Origin: Protonemura montana
Lineage: Eukaryota; Arthropoda; Insecta; Plecoptera; Nemouridae
DNA: 64,000 nucleotides
Assembly (NCBI GenBank): GCA_947568835.1
Contig: OX387610.1
Span: 12,939,001 to 13,003,000, forward strand
Direction: 5' to 3'
Both the position numbers and the translations under genes were made by a program. This document shows positions 24,291 through 37,730 of this stretch, piece by piece. How positions within the stretch are numbered: position 1 is the stretch's first letter; the number at the start of each line of letters is the position of its first letter. The notes under the pieces are model-generated. The model did not search any database and was not told the DNA's origin. It saw nothing but the letters and a program-made list of their open reading frames with translations.

Positions 24291-24636
24291 TTAACTATAG
24301 TCAAAAATGTGAGTGATCTGAAATTTCTTAACATTCGAAACGACGGTGAATTTGGCGGCCATTTTTCGCTCATTGGCGCTCGGGTTTGAAAGCGGTACAC
24401 TTTGAAGTCTGGCGCGTTGTAACATCGGTTATAACAAAACAACTTGGCGCTCACTTCGCAAGACGCGGGCGCAATTGGGATAAAAATAATTGTAACCTGG
24501 ATTTCTCGGGGAATACGTTGGAATATATAAGTACAGGTGCGCCTCCTTCGCGTTCGCTAGACATGAAGTAATCTTCTGAGCCCAACTAATAATACAATTA
24601 CTTTATGCAATAATAGGTACGTGTTTTTATGTATGC

Positions 24637-24658
24637 ATATATATATATATATATATAT
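24637..24658. repeat. (AT)n microsatellite
   Basis: About eleven AT dinucleotides, directly visible. Confidence 0.9.
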
Positions 24659-26257
24659 TTACAGAGCGAGCACTTTGCTGGTTCGTCGTTTAGTTTTAGT
24701 TTTTTTTTTTTTTTGATGGATTAAGCTCCATCACTTCAGAGAAACGAGCGTTGCAAAAAGCTTGTTTTTATTATGAACCCACGTCACTATAACATAGATC
24801 TCTTCCGCCGATGGAGGTGCCAGGATGCACTTAAAATCATATTTTTCCACCACGCTTAGATTGTCAACAATTTTCACACGCAAAAAAACGAGAAAAACCG
24901 CACAGTTCTTCACCGCCCCTCACAACAGAAACGGTCGACCATTACCACGAGCCAAATGACTGTAACCCCCAAACACACATCCTCAAACATACGGCACATA
25001 AATCCTCTTAATCAGCTCAAATTTACACCCAAAACATACTGCTAGGTTTTCAGCACTTAAAACTTGCAGTTACAGTTCAGTAGCGGTAGAGTGCGCGCGT
25101 GAACGACCACGACCTAAAATATAGCTATCTCTCTCTGCGAACAAGCGCGTAACCTCGCTATGGTATAGATGGATTTATATTGGCTCAAGTCGCCTTGTTT
25201 CCCATCGTGTTAACGCGATACCCCAACTCCCGCTCCGCGCACTCACACACACTGGCCACGGGTAATGGGAGAAACTTTCGGCCACCACCAAGAGTTAGCA
25301 CCTAATGTGTAACGTCAAGTCAGTTAGCACTCCTCTGACCACTGACATTGAGAAAGTCCACGAGCTTTTGTGCACGATTGAACTAGAACATGTAATTTCA
25401 ACTAAATGCGCCTTTGTAAAGCATGAGAATTGCTTCTTCTCAGAGATAGCTGGTGACCATCGATGGCGGAGCCAGCGAAGCAGCAACAAACTCCACTACT
25501 CAAGTTTAAGTAACAAGTTGCATGGGTGAAATTACGACCTCTCCCGTTTTGGACATCGTACGCTCGGACATGTTTATTACGCCGCCGGTTTTTGGCGCGT
25601 GGAGGCGGGGGAGTAGCTGGATAAACTTTGCTAAATGACGACCTCGCGTACAGTGTATACCCAATCTGTTTGAACTTCGACCCGTAAGGGAAGACGCCGC
25701 GTACAGAAGCTGAGAATAAACGCTACACGTAGGTTCGCTGGGTGTGTTGTCTACGTGGACCACGTGACACGAGTCTTTGCTTGCGTTCTCCTCGGGGGGT
25801 GCGTTTGTGTTTGTGTTTGTGACAGAGATTAGGATAGGGTTCGCCTCAGTACCGAAATGCGGCCCGTCGTATTCCCGGTTTCGGCTATGGCATGTTTATG
25901 AATTCAAATCAGAGGTGGCATAATAAGTCAGTTCCAGTTACGCCCGGGCATCAAAGTGATTTGAATTTCTCTGTGAAAATACACCCTGAAAGGTCGGTGT
26001 CACGTTCCGCTATGATTTCACTTAGTTAACAGACAAAAAAAAACACGAACGAGTGGTGAAACCAGAAAACTTTTTTTATGATGACCATATAATAATACAC
26101 CGCGTTCACGCGATGATTGTAATTGAATTAAAACCGTGAAATATATTGTCAACGTCATGCTTCAAGTATCATCAACGTCAGTTTTTTGATATGAAAGGGT
26201 TCACAGTTCCACCACCGTTAACGAATGAAATTACAAGAACCGAAATTAAATAGTTGA
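24659..26257. other. non-coding stretch, nothing recognised
   Basis: 25060-25300 and 25540-25800 are richer in CG dinucleotides than the surroundings but hold no recognisable exon. Confidence 0.4.
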
Positions 26258-26279
26258 CTCTCTCTCTCTCTCTCTCTCC
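26258..26279. repeat. (CT)n microsatellite ending in a possible splice acceptor
   Basis: A perfect CT run followed by CCAG, so it doubles as a polypyrimidine tract plus AG. About 340 bases downstream GCCGC/GTGAGTTA resembles a donor, but no reading frame stays open across the interval. An untranslated exon is possible and unproven. Confidence 0.7.
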
Positions 26280-28649
26280 AGCACGCCAGGCCAAATTACG
26301 CGCCTCTCAACTCGCCACGACAAAAGGGTCTGCGAAATTTTCATCGCTTCCATTGAAAGCAAGACTGTCTGAAAAACTTGCCGGCTACCACACCAAGCGC
26401 ACGGTTCAAATAACTTGACAGCTATTACAAGTGAGTGTTTTCAGCACAATGGCCACACACCAGCGACACTGTCGTCAACCAACTCTCCAGACTCTTCATC
26501 TGCCACAAGGGCATCCACGACGCCCACATATTTCACCGCTTCTGTCCATTTTGTCACCCCCCGTCAACGGAAGGTAGCCGCCCGCCACTTCTCGGCACGG
26601 ACGCCGGCGAAGCTTGCCGCGTGAGTTATTGGGCTACTGCCTTTTTATGAGTTGGGTTATGGTGGTAGAGGTGACGCCACGGACTGCGTCGTAATGGATG
26701 AGCCGCCTGGGACAGACGTCTCTCTGTGTATCTGAGTGTATATATGTTGTGTACGAAGGAGAGAAGAAACGGGGAGAGAAATACAGGCAAGACAGAGAAC
26801 AAGGCGCCGAGAATGCGTTACAAGAACGGAAACAAAAAAAACGTTTTTTTTTCGCGTGCGACAACAATGGTTGGGAGACGTGATTGAACAGGTTTGTTTA
26901 GCCATTACTGGATAGTGCTGCTATTTGCAATTCATGAGATCTTTGCCTGATGTTAGGTCGCCCTAGGAGATGCGGACGTTTTTTTTAAATAGAGCCGTGT
27001 TGCGATTCTTGGCGTAGATGTTAAGTGTTTTGTGAACATGGTTATAAAAGTTTGCTAACAGATTCAAAATGATCGATCTTATAGTTAAACTATATATGGC
27101 GTTATCAATCAATGTTAACACCTACAAAACCATTTCCCAGGGCGTTTCTTGTACTAGCCGGTCGTAGAGCGAACAAAAACAGTGAAAAATAGCAGTAATA
27201 TGCATTCGCCCTTAGCACTAAGTTTAACCCAAACTTTTGCGGCGCAAGGCACAACTTTTCCTCCACTTGCACGGAGAACAAGAGTCCAGATTGATAGATC
27301 ACTAAGGAAACTAACCGACAAATTTGCTGCGACGATGGGGCGAAAGACTATAAACGTAGGCAAACGCGAAGCCATCCTCAAGTTCAGATAAAACCATATA
27401 TCAGAGCCATGTGAGCACACTCGAGGAAAAGTTTTCCCGTCGTACTCGAATGTCGGAGAAGAGTTCATCATACCGTGCACACGAAAATAGTGACTGCTTT
27501 ATGTATTGTGTATGAAGCATAACAAGCATCTCGTCTCTTTACACCGGTGCAGATCTGAGTTACGTATAAGTTACCTCCACACACATATATGTGCAGAAAG
27601 TAATGGAAACAAAGTATAAAAAATTGTGAATTATTCACGGTAACATGCTCGCTGCTAGGCGTACTATGTATGCACATGCGAGGGTAGAAATTGCATGGCT
27701 CAGAGTTAGACAACCTCTAACTATACCCGGCGAGAGTAGTGATCAATGTCGCCACATGGATGGTCGTACCCGGATTTATTCACAGGGTATACACACTCGA
27801 AACTCGACGCTAGCATGGATGTGCAACCACAACGCTATGGTCGAATCACAAATGCATGGGAGCTAGCTTCAAATCTCGGTAGTTCTTCATCTGGAACACC
27901 AGTGCCTACTCTAGTTTGTAAACGATTGACGCACAGGCGCCGCTTCGTGTCAGTGGTGGTTGTTTTTTTTTTGTTTTCGTTTTGGAAATTGGAGCACCGC
28001 GGTGTTTTAAATCGACGACCTTTGTCTATGCCCTTGGGATGATTTTGCAACATGAACGTGTTGGCACAGGATTTGCCTATTATCTCTGGAATGGTTCGGT
28101 TTATGTAGATCGCCATTCTCATTATCTTCATGTCATTCACCGACAGCGATCAGACTATGTAGCAGTGCTCCGAGCTGTTTGCCAGGTCATCAATCAGAAC
28201 ACTCTTTGAAAGGGTAACAAACAATATGCAGCGCACGATTTTGACGCGCAAAAATCAGCAAAATAATTTTTACTGCAAATATTGCAAATAGGTCACTATT
28301 CAACTCTGAATTCCAAAACAATGCCATGCCTGTAAGTACATTCTAATTAACACTGTCATGTATTGCTTATATTTCAAAAAAAAAAAAAAAAAAGTTATAA
28401 AAAGGTAGTGTCCATGGAACCAACCAATGACTTTGATTAAACCTTATATAACCGTCCTGTCACGCTCACCTTACATCAAAACCTTCTTTTTTTTATCACG
28501 TACCTAGACTTTTCATCAAAATCATCTACCTTTATCACCTATTTACCTTTCGCTATCCTATAAATTAAACTTAAGATTAAGTAAGGCTAGGTTACGATAC
28601 AAAACATTCGCTAACCACAAGAAAAAATGACACTAATAGCCTGAAAAAT
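26280..28649. other. non-coding stretch with protein-like but unrecognised frames
   Basis: 26435-26650 (plus), 27154-27480 (minus) and 27835-28200 (minus) have less biased composition than most chance frames. The last would read on through one in-frame TGA near 28153-28155. None matches a family I know. A 19-base A run lies at 28376-28394. Confidence 0.3.
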
Positions 28650-28741
28650 ATCACCACTTTCATGATGGTTTTTAGACTCATGTCTACTTGATTTATCCTT
28701 AGCACTAGTTTTAACAAAAACTATTTGAATCACCACTTTCA
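28650..28741 (-). mobile_element. 66-bp A-family insertion with 13-bp target duplications
   Basis: ATCACCACTTTCA occurs at 28650-28662 and again at 28729-28741. Between them, 28663-28728 is exactly the terminal 66 bases of the A family, from TGATGGTTTTTAGACTCATG to AACAAAAACTATTTGA. This fixes the family's outer terminus (CCATCA when read on the minus strand). A long duplication and severe truncation from the other end are typical of target-primed reverse transcription rather than cut-and-paste transposition. Confidence 0.85.
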
Positions 28742-31700
28742 AGCGCAATTCGTACATCGACAAAGGTATGCATCTGAAATTCTTGAGAAGAATTCCCATT
28801 TTTACCGCAATAAGCAAATGACACTTGTATCTGTGCATTGATTGAACCAACTCATTCTTCCTTGTAGTACGTTACATTGGCTGCAGCGGAGCGATAACTC
28901 TAGTTCACTTTTCCACCACTGCTGCCCTGTCTCTGTCGTCGCGTATACGGTAGCGTTACGTAGCTACAGTTACGTTCATATGACAAGCCGTGTCAGCCAA
29001 CGTAAATGATGGGGTTTTTTGTTTAGAAAAACCTTGCCGAGAGACTGGCAAGCCGAGTCTTTCGGAGAGAATCGCACGTTTTAAATATGAATTCGCGTTG
29101 TTTTTTTTGTTGTTGTCTCTCTCGGCATGCGGCGTCTTGATCTGTAAAACGGGTTGAGATATGAGAAAATTCAAATATTAAAATGTCGAGCTTAGACCAA
29201 AAGGCTGATATAAAATTGAAACGGACATAACGCGATGGGAATGGAAAAGGCTTTGCGATTCAGGGCACGGATCTACGACGGATAGGTGTGAAACGTGCTC
29301 GGACCTAAATGGTCGGTGACCTGCATTTTTTTACTCGCGAAAAAAATATATTTTTTGCATTCAACATATGAACTGAATTCATAAAAACAAATTCTGATAT
29401 CACCTTTAGGATTTTAGTGGAAAATTCACATTCGTAAATTCCCCATAGGTATGTGTGTGTGTCTACCTATATGCACCGACATAAATGCGAACTCATTTTT
29501 TACAATGGTAACGACTCCATTGTGTACATACATTTACAAAAATATCCTGGAAGTCACGTGCGTAGTGAGGATTTACAACGTAACACTGCCGTCGTAACTC
29601 TTTAAGCACACCATTAAACAACACCCACTCAGCACATTAACAACATGTCCTTTCCTCGTTCATGCATTTCATAAATGCATTCGCAACAATGCAACATGCT
29701 AATTCGCTAAAATACATACACACTTTCGAATTCCGTTTCACCCTTCCCGACTCGACAATCAACAGAATAAATTCACAAAGGTGAAGCACCAATCTGAAAT
29801 AGTCTACAAAATTTCTGAAATCCTTTCCATTCAAATACGATTATGCATATATGCTAGCGTGAACTGTGAGCGTCAACCGATTTCGTTCGGATTAAAATAA
29901 ATCTAAACACAGTTTAACACGAAACGACAAGAGGATTCGCTCCACGTACCCTACCCTTACTCTTGTAGCTTTGTTAATTAACATGTAGGTGTGCAATTAC
30001 ATATTCATCAGAATGTTCCACTCAGAACTGAAGATCTGAAACTGTCTCAAAGCATTTGAAGTGCAGAAATTGCGTGGTGATTCAATGGAAATTTGGATGT
30101 AGGGTCATGAATATGTTGACAATGTACTTGCTATGTGAGAATGTAATTTGCGAATGGTGTGCCGTTATGGTAACATGCGTCAGGCGATCGCTTACCACGT
30201 TTTATTTTCTTATGTTAATGGTGCTGATTTGAGAGGTTTATTGCATGTGCAATTCGGGTTTGAATTCGGTTCTAACATTTTTCACGCAACAATAAAACGT
30301 TTTGGTTTTGAACGTGGTTCCGTGTTTTTAACTCGATTATCAGGTGCACGCAGCCACGTCTCGAATTTGATTTTAAATATCGTAATGACCGCTTTCAATG
30401 CCTTTCATTTTTATCTTTTTATAAAAATCTATAGATCTCTTCGTGAATGTAAGAAAAATTGAGACATTTTATGGAACGGCCGTTAGGCGAAGCGAACAAA
30501 TTATACGACATGGCAAAATTGCACGTTCAAGTACACTACACGCGATTGGTACCCATTTCAAACCAGGCTAGTGAAGTTATTCGCTACACAATTTCAAAGT
30601 TACTTACTCTAGTATGACCGGACTTTATCGTCGCAAAGGTACGGAACGTAAAGCCACTAGTTCCGCCCGGAAAATCAGGTCGTATCCTGATAAGAACCAC
30701 CACATGCATGCTTTGTAGTCGACCCATCTGTGTCTTCCCCTGAACCATACGACACCTAACATTTTGATTATTTATCTCAAATATCAGTAATAATGTCGTT
30801 ACTTTCTCATCCTAGCAGTCGTAAGTTTGCTTCACTGAATTCTTCGCGATTACCCGGAACCAAACCTGGGACACATCAAACAAGCGATTTTATTTAAAAA
30901 AATTTGCAAAAAATGTCGTCAAAATTGAACAAATACTCATCATAGTTGCTAGTTAGACCGGCTGACTTAGTTTTACTTTTTCCTGGGTCTGATTAGAGGT
31001 CAAGTGACATAGAAAAGTACAGGCAATGGATCTAAGCAGGTTTTCATTTAAGTTTACCGCCTAGCTGGGCAACAATTGGCAAGCGCAATCCGTTTTCCAT
31101 GGCTCTTTCGTAGTAGGTAACATCAAAACAACACTGCAGTGTACTACAAGCCTGTGGGATCATGAAAACCAGCGTGGTGCGGGCCAGTGCACCCCACCGT
31201 GACCCCATGTGCGCAACCCCACTCCAAACCGTTCCCCAAAAGCTCACCAGAGCCGAACACGGGAGTTTTCCTTGCTACATTTTGGGGAGAAGTGACTGAA
31301 AACCAACCCGTTAAGTTCCTCTGAAACTCGAACATCCCGCAATTCGAACTCTAGCCAGGGTGTGCACGCCGCCGTATCAATTATCCAAGTTTAATTAGAT
31401 AGGTGCCTCTACTTAGACTTAACTTGGGCTTGCTCAAGTTTCCTGGATTGCCTGGCCGCGAATTCTCTGTGATGTAAATTATTGGTCCTCTATATGTGTA
31501 ATAAGGTATGGGAGATCGTTTCGTATTCGCTTTGGATAAAGTTTTCGAGGTTATGTGGCTTAATTTTTAACCTACGGTCGAAAAGGAATTACGGGGCAAG
31601 TACATTAAAATAAGGTAGCAGGAAATCCGATAAAGAGGTTCTAGCCTCTTAAAATTACATTTTAATACTTAGGTATTTTCTCTAGTAATTGATTTAGAGA

Positions 31701-32851
31701 AACCTTAATAAATTCCTATGTTACGACAACATTAGAGCAAAGTAAGTCGATATTAACGTGTTCTGCTAGTTGTAAAAAAAACATACTAGCACCTAGTACA
31801 TTTTCTTGCACAACATTGCATAACATCGGAGGATATTTGCATTGCCAAAAAAAAGTGCGTCAATCTTCATATACCTCGGCGTATCAGATTTTTAGCGAAT
31901 TCCTACGCTTATTTCGCGTCGATGGAGGTGCCTTGCGCTCCGGCTAAAATCTTAGATATTTTCCAAAGCAATTCAGTGTTTGCTAGACACACTCTCATTG
32001 TGTATCAAATTCCAAACAACAAATACTATAAGAGGTAAAAACCTCTTCAAAGATAACATTATACCTTTGATCAACAAAATCTTGATTTCACAAAACAAAC
32101 CAACTACAAAATGTGTTCAGCTAGCGTACACCATTAATCTCAGCTATTAAAAAACAAAAAAAAAAAAAAAAAACTAACAAAGTACTTAGCTGCGAATGTT
32201 GCCAAACCCTAGCCTACCACTAAGTACATCTCCGTCAAGTATCATCTTAACACTGCAATTAGTTCATAGCACACAAACACACACACACAAACACGGTGTC
32301 TATTTCATGAGAGCGTACTTTGCATGTACATACCATGTAGAAGCAAGTGCACAAGTAACAAGACACTTGCTAAAAGACTCGACATACTCTAGCGGCAATA
32401 ACTAAGTAACACAGCCACGGGAAGGCATAAGTAAGCCTACGATATTAACGTAGCCCGCGACTTAATTAGAAGCTCGCTGGTAAGACAACAGAGGGGAGTG
32501 TATGATTATAGTATGGATGGTAAAACTGCAAGACGTTTTCTTAGAGTCGCTCGTCTTTCTGCTAATGGGAAATGAGTTTAGTGCGTCTTATGTACGGCTT
32601 CGCCGGTTCGACTTGGGTTCTGCTGTACGCACGGATTAGTGAAATGGGTGCTCAGAAAGTGAGAGTGGTGGGCGTTAAGGATGGATCGACTACCTCTTAA
32701 GTTACTACGGTGCGTATCATATTTTCGAGTCTGTGGGGGAGGTTTTTCTGGTCGATCATAGCTTGGATCATATTTCGTAGCCGTGGTGATGAGTTGCAGT
32801 CAAAATGCGGGTGTTTCCGGTAAGTTTTTCGGGTATTTTTTGCGAGATTTG
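28742..32851. other. non-coding stretch, nothing recognised
   Basis: It includes a CA-rich microsatellite (32270-32294) and an A run (about 32157-32173). The 104-codon plus-strand frame at 30148-30462 resembles no known protein. 31030-31360 is GC-richer with an open minus frame, possibly a decayed repeat. Confidence 0.35.
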
Positions 32852-33120
32852 GCGACCGTACCGACAAAGATGGAGGTCGGCCAGAAATAAAAAACACCGT
32901 CAATGCGAGTGTTAAGATTTTTTTTAGCTATTTCTCGCAGATCGCTCGTATTTGAGACTAACTTATTCAAAGTTAATCTTTATTGATGATAACCTCGGCA
33001 ACTGATATGCATATGTCGATTTTTTAAGTCGTTATTATTTAATTATACAGGATTGGTTAAAAAATAAACACCGGCAAGTGCCTTGAACCACACGAGAATT
33101 TTTAACATTAGCGCTAAACC
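32852..33120 (+). mobile_element. B-family dispersed element, diverged
   Basis: Shares GACAAAGATGGAGGTCGGCC, ATTTCTCGCAGATCGCTCGT, TTTGAGACTAACTTATTCAA and ACATTAGCGCTAA with other B copies. The CTCF-like block has been lost. Confidence 0.55.
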
Positions 33121-36100
33121 GTTTCGCTGCTTCACAAATGTCGGAACTAAATGTTTTCAGCCAAGAAATTACAGGAAGAGATATGCATTTTGCTTCGAAT
33201 AGCTGAACATTACAAATAACAGTCTATAAAGTTTTGAAAACGGCGACGCGTTTTCCTGTAAGCATTCTCTTTCTAAAACAAAACCGAGAACACATTATGC
33301 AACAGAATTTGCATCATTGAATTTCTTGGCGCATTTTCAAAGCACCTCGAAAGTCGTTGTTGTGATAATACAGCCGTTAAAAGAAAGCCATAAGATTGAC
33401 AACAAATAGTTTCACTTCCATGGAACTAAACGGTCATAATGTCACACGGCGATCAATTCAAATAATTAATGCAGTAAGCGATCCGTAGAAAAAGGCACTC
33501 TAATTGACCAACTGATGTCCGTTAGGCACGCCACTCGATAGACGTACGCTACGGGTTAAAATTATGCTGTTATAACTGAACATGTATGCAAAAATCAATA
33601 CAAACCGTGCACGACAATACTTCTATAATGTATTGAAATTTAAAAGTAATGCATGCGTGTGCATTGAGAGTAGTTTACTACGAGACTATTGTCGGATGAA
33701 CGGTATTACTGGCCAGAGTGGTTCTCATAAAAGACGGCAAAAGTGAATTTCGCTAAAGAGCATAACACATTTTCCGAGCTGTACAACTTGACGTATTTCT
33801 AGCTACTTTTTTGAACACTTTTTTGCATCGCTGTCTCAAGAAATTCTATCAAATCAAAGAGAATGTCAGCCCGGAAAACGTCAAATTTTTCTAAAAACTC
33901 TCGGGTGTTTTTCAACCCATCCCGAGCTTCTGACTTTACAGCTTTGCTTTCAAAATGAGTTTACGCTCCGTATCTTTTTTTAATTTAAAAATTCCAAAAA
34001 CTGTAAACCAGAAAACACATTTAGCCAATAAAAACCTTGGAAAGCAGTTAGCTTTCAAATCCCAGGTATAAAAAAGGATTTTTTTTAAACTACATGTAAA
34101 ACCTGTAGATGAAATTCAAGACAGTTATCCATGATTTTGACTGCGTTCAACAACAAAGTCCACCGTCCACTTAATCAGACCCTAACTAGAATACCAGCTG
34201 TACACATATTTGCAACAAGCTTCACAAAACAGCTCGACAACACTGACAAGGAGCCTGGGACAACATGCCCTGGACCACCCGGGTTCCTTCAGCTAACAAG
34301 CCGGACACAAGCAAAACCAAAGCCGAGTAATCCTAAAGTGACGACGGTTTGATCTCCTTATTAAACCTATTTCTAGTCTACTCATCAATGGAGGATTATA
34401 GAGAACCATGGCCCACGGCACAACTTTATGGCTCCACGGTTATGCATCCTTCGTCTTTGAATAATAGATTGCGTTTGTATGTTACTACTGTTCAAGTATA
34501 AGCAGTAATCTTACCTATATATATACAGCGGTGGTGCTACTGAAGGTGATATTTCTTGCAGGTAAATACCAAAACGGATTTACTGTATAAATGGATGTGC
34601 CGTCTTTGTTCTAGAGGGAAGAGATAACGTACCTGCAACAGAGAAATGGAACAATTCGGTTTTAGTAATGTACATTTCTATTATTCATCGTACACATTGC
34701 AGAACTGCAGATCTTGTGAGGATCTAAGTCCATGATTCAGACCAGATTTTTTTTTATTTTATCATTATTTGTTTTATGTTTTTGGTGCAGAACGCCAACG
34801 GCAATGTGTATAAGTATCTTTTGGACTACGAAAGGACCCTCAGGCGTGTTATATATCTTCACCGTATATGCCTATATAGCTTGGCCATTACATATCAAAC
34901 CCCTAAATATGATAAACACATGTAAATAGCCAAACAAACCCACGCATATTTCAAAGCTGAAAAGTAAGCATGCCCTGCGGTGCAATACCAAGGTCGTAAA
35001 CCAAATTGAAACGTATTATCGCCGAAACTCAAAAGCTTTGCCGCATAAATAATTCGGTGTCAAAATTCCGAATAGATAATTGACCAGAATAGAGCTAGCC
35101 ACGGTGAAGCTTTATGCAGATTTAAGCAAACTCTTGCATTTCTGCATCCGACTCAGACACGTTCGCAATGGCTTATGGTAGTATAGCACACGAGAAATAT
35201 AGTTTGCACATAGTTATATCAGATAATTATGTTAGTTTATGACGGCACCGTAAGGCTACATGTGAACCTATTTGACTAATTTATAGACTGGCATATATTC
35301 GAACATCTCTATCAGTCGAGAATCCAGCAACCATAGATAAATAGATTAAAACTTTGCGGCGCTTTTGATGCTACCGAATGCAGATTAGCGGCTGTAGAGT
35401 GCGCGGTTCTGGGTATCGTTTTTGTCGGTACACATGCCGTGATACTGCGATAGCGATGGGGATGATAGCGATAGTCGGAATTCAATTTGTTTAATGGGGT
35501 GCCACAAGGATCCGATATAACACCGTCTTGACTAATTGACAAAGCTTTGAGGGGCTAAAAACCGTTATGAATTGCTGTTCTGTACCATGGCTCTATCAAT
35601 ATTTTCAAAATCACTGTATATTGTTTCGTTGTTGTCAAGTTCTTAAAATTTAGCTGCTGTTTTTCACCATGTTCATCTCTCGTGCGAAAATAAGAAAAGA
35701 AAATCATTGCCCTTTGAACCATAAAATGAATTATAACATCACAGGTTCATAATTCCTTGAAATGAGAACAGTATTCTTAACATGATGTACAATATGGGTG
35801 CTTTCCGAAATCAAAGGGTGGACCAAAGTCGACACCACAAGAAAGGAAGCCATTGAGGCATTGTTAGCGGGAGAAATTGTGATGTTGAAAAAAGAGCGAA
35901 GAAATATTCGTTTCAAATAATAAAACGAAGATTTAAAGCTTTTCTTGGTCGGGGTGTCACAAAAGCATCTGAATAGAGGTCAGATTCACGACGAAAATGA
36001 TCGGTTCCGGCTTTCGAATTTCATTCGATTTGTTATTTCATCCATATCGCCGAAAAATACAATTTCAATATAAATATTTCTTTCTGTTTCCTCCGAAATT

Positions 36101-36417
36101 CGGCAACGGGAGCACATCAGATTATTCCGCTAAATATCCGCACATAAATCCCACGCAATCGCAAAAGAAAGAAGAGAAAAGTCCCATTTCCCTTCGAAAA
36201 AAAATATATTCAGTTAGAATTTATCTACCCATGGCGTCCGGTGGTCTGGTCTTCGTATTATAGCCCCCCAAAAATATATAGAGAACCCGGCCATACACGG
36301 TAATACCTTACAGACTACGAGCTACGGGAATAGGGCAGGGAAGAAAAAAAAAACAAGATTTATTTATCAGACTTACATTCGAAAATTGGCGAATTTATCG
36401 GTGGCAAGTGCGAGCGC
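33121..36417. other. non-coding stretch, nothing recognised
   Basis: No gene or repeat supported. Open frames such as 34131-34352 (plus) and 35997-36263 (plus) do not resemble known proteins. Confidence 0.35.
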
Positions 36418-36728
36418 TCAGTTTTCATGAGCCCGGCTAACAATGTTAGATGATGCAAGATGCTGGGCTAGGTCTAGGGGGTGTGAGGGCGTGGGGGCAG
36501 CAGCCCTCAAGTGATTCTGCGGGTTGGCATCATTTACTGAAACCCCAATTTCACCTAGTTTGGCCACTAGATCCTCCGGCGATAAGAGATGGACGGTGTT
36601 TGAGTCTACCTTATATAAAATGACTAGATGCCTTTCAGTTTCGCTCTGTACCTGTTCTGTTTCGATTGATTCGGCCAAATAAGTGATAATGCAATACCAT
36701 ACGTGTTGCCTTAATCCCTAAAATAGTA
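36418..36728 (-). CDS. possible terminal coding exon, unknown protein
   Basis: The minus-strand frame is open from a possible splice acceptor (CTATTTTAG near 36721-36729) to a TGA at 36418-36420, about 100 codons. The interior has balanced, protein-like composition, with segments such as HLVILYKVDSNTVHLL and LVAKLGEIGVSV, and a Pro/Ala-rich stretch AAAPTPSHPLDLAQ. A polyadenylation signal AATAAA lies at 36364-36359, about 55 bases past the stop, which suits a last exon. There is no ATG in this frame near the start, so it would have to be spliced to upstream exons. It does not fit the reading phase left by the donor of the exon at 55466-55724, so it is probably not that exon's direct partner. 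I recognise no domain. It may be chance or a decayed element. Confidence 0.3.
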
Positions 36729-37424
36729 ATTGTGTACGTCTCTTACAGCAACTTTGTTCAATTTGATCTTGTAAATAATATTAGATATAATAAGGAGTTC
36801 TAGTCATGCATGCAAACAAAGGTTCAAAAAAAAGAAAAAACATTGCATCAAATGTTTAAATCTCCGTGGGCTGCCAATTTTCCTGCTTACCTTGAAACTT
36901 TTCTGGCACTTTTCTGCAATTTTTTAAAGAGTGTGCAAACACCGTTATTTTTTATTTAAAAAAAAAGTTCGAATGCAGAATCGTTTCCTTGGCTTCCCTA
37001 TTCCAGAGTTGCGAATCCTGTAAGCTCTGTAATGATCAAGGGATGCACACTGCTTATCGGTAAAACTAGTTGGCAAAGCCACCAGATCCACACTCTCGGA
37101 TTCACCATTATACCCCAACCTTATGAGCGTTTGCTGAGAAGTACAAACAGTCCATGACCCAAATCCAATCAAATTTATAAAAATTTTCTTTTCGTCCTTT
37201 GTACAAGAAAATTGTGTACAGCTTTGGTCGTCGGAACCCTCGTTGTATAATTACATTTTGCAGGACTGATATTTTACTTGTGTCCCCAGAGAATCTCATC
37301 TGGCATAGACACAATAATTGCAAATAAACGTATGAATACTGTGACTGTACTACCATTGGGTCTTTAAATAGTCAGAGACACACCGATGATGTTATACTGA
37401 TTACGCGAAAAATGACCACCGAAT
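36729..37424. other. non-coding interval, nothing recognised
   Basis: No feature supported. Confidence 0.4.
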
Positions 37425-37730
37425 ACTACCGCATCGACAAAAATTGCAGTCGCCTACAGATGGAGTTACCGTCGTTTTGTGTGTCAAGAAAATTATGTTG
37501 TTATTTTTTTCAAAACACTTGCATTTAGGACTGGTTAACGCTTAATTCATATTTATAAATGCTAACCTTAACGACATGCATGCGTCGATACATTGAGTTG
37601 TAATTATTTGTAACGGTTTATAAAACAAACAGTCACAAGCGCCATCGGGTAACATCTACCGTTACCACACGTAGCCGGCCTCGTTTGCTCAGCAGAAAGT
37701 TTAACACCAACGCTGGGACTCTTACCAATC
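37425..37730 (+). mobile_element. B-family dispersed element
   Basis: A long copy. Left part GACAAAAATTGCAGTCGCC with ACCGTCGTTTTGTGTGT, middle TTAGGACTGGTTAACGCTTA, right part AAGCGCCATCGGGTAACATC then ACCGTTACCACACG and TTTGCTCAGCAGAAAGTTTA. It matches the copy at 49690 over nearly its whole length. The CTCF-like core is disrupted. Confidence 0.7.

Noticed and set aside
31319-31350. TTCGAACTC-like sequence as a tRNA T-arm
   Set aside because: No cloverleaf can be drawn around it by eye, and no A-box partner is at the right distance.
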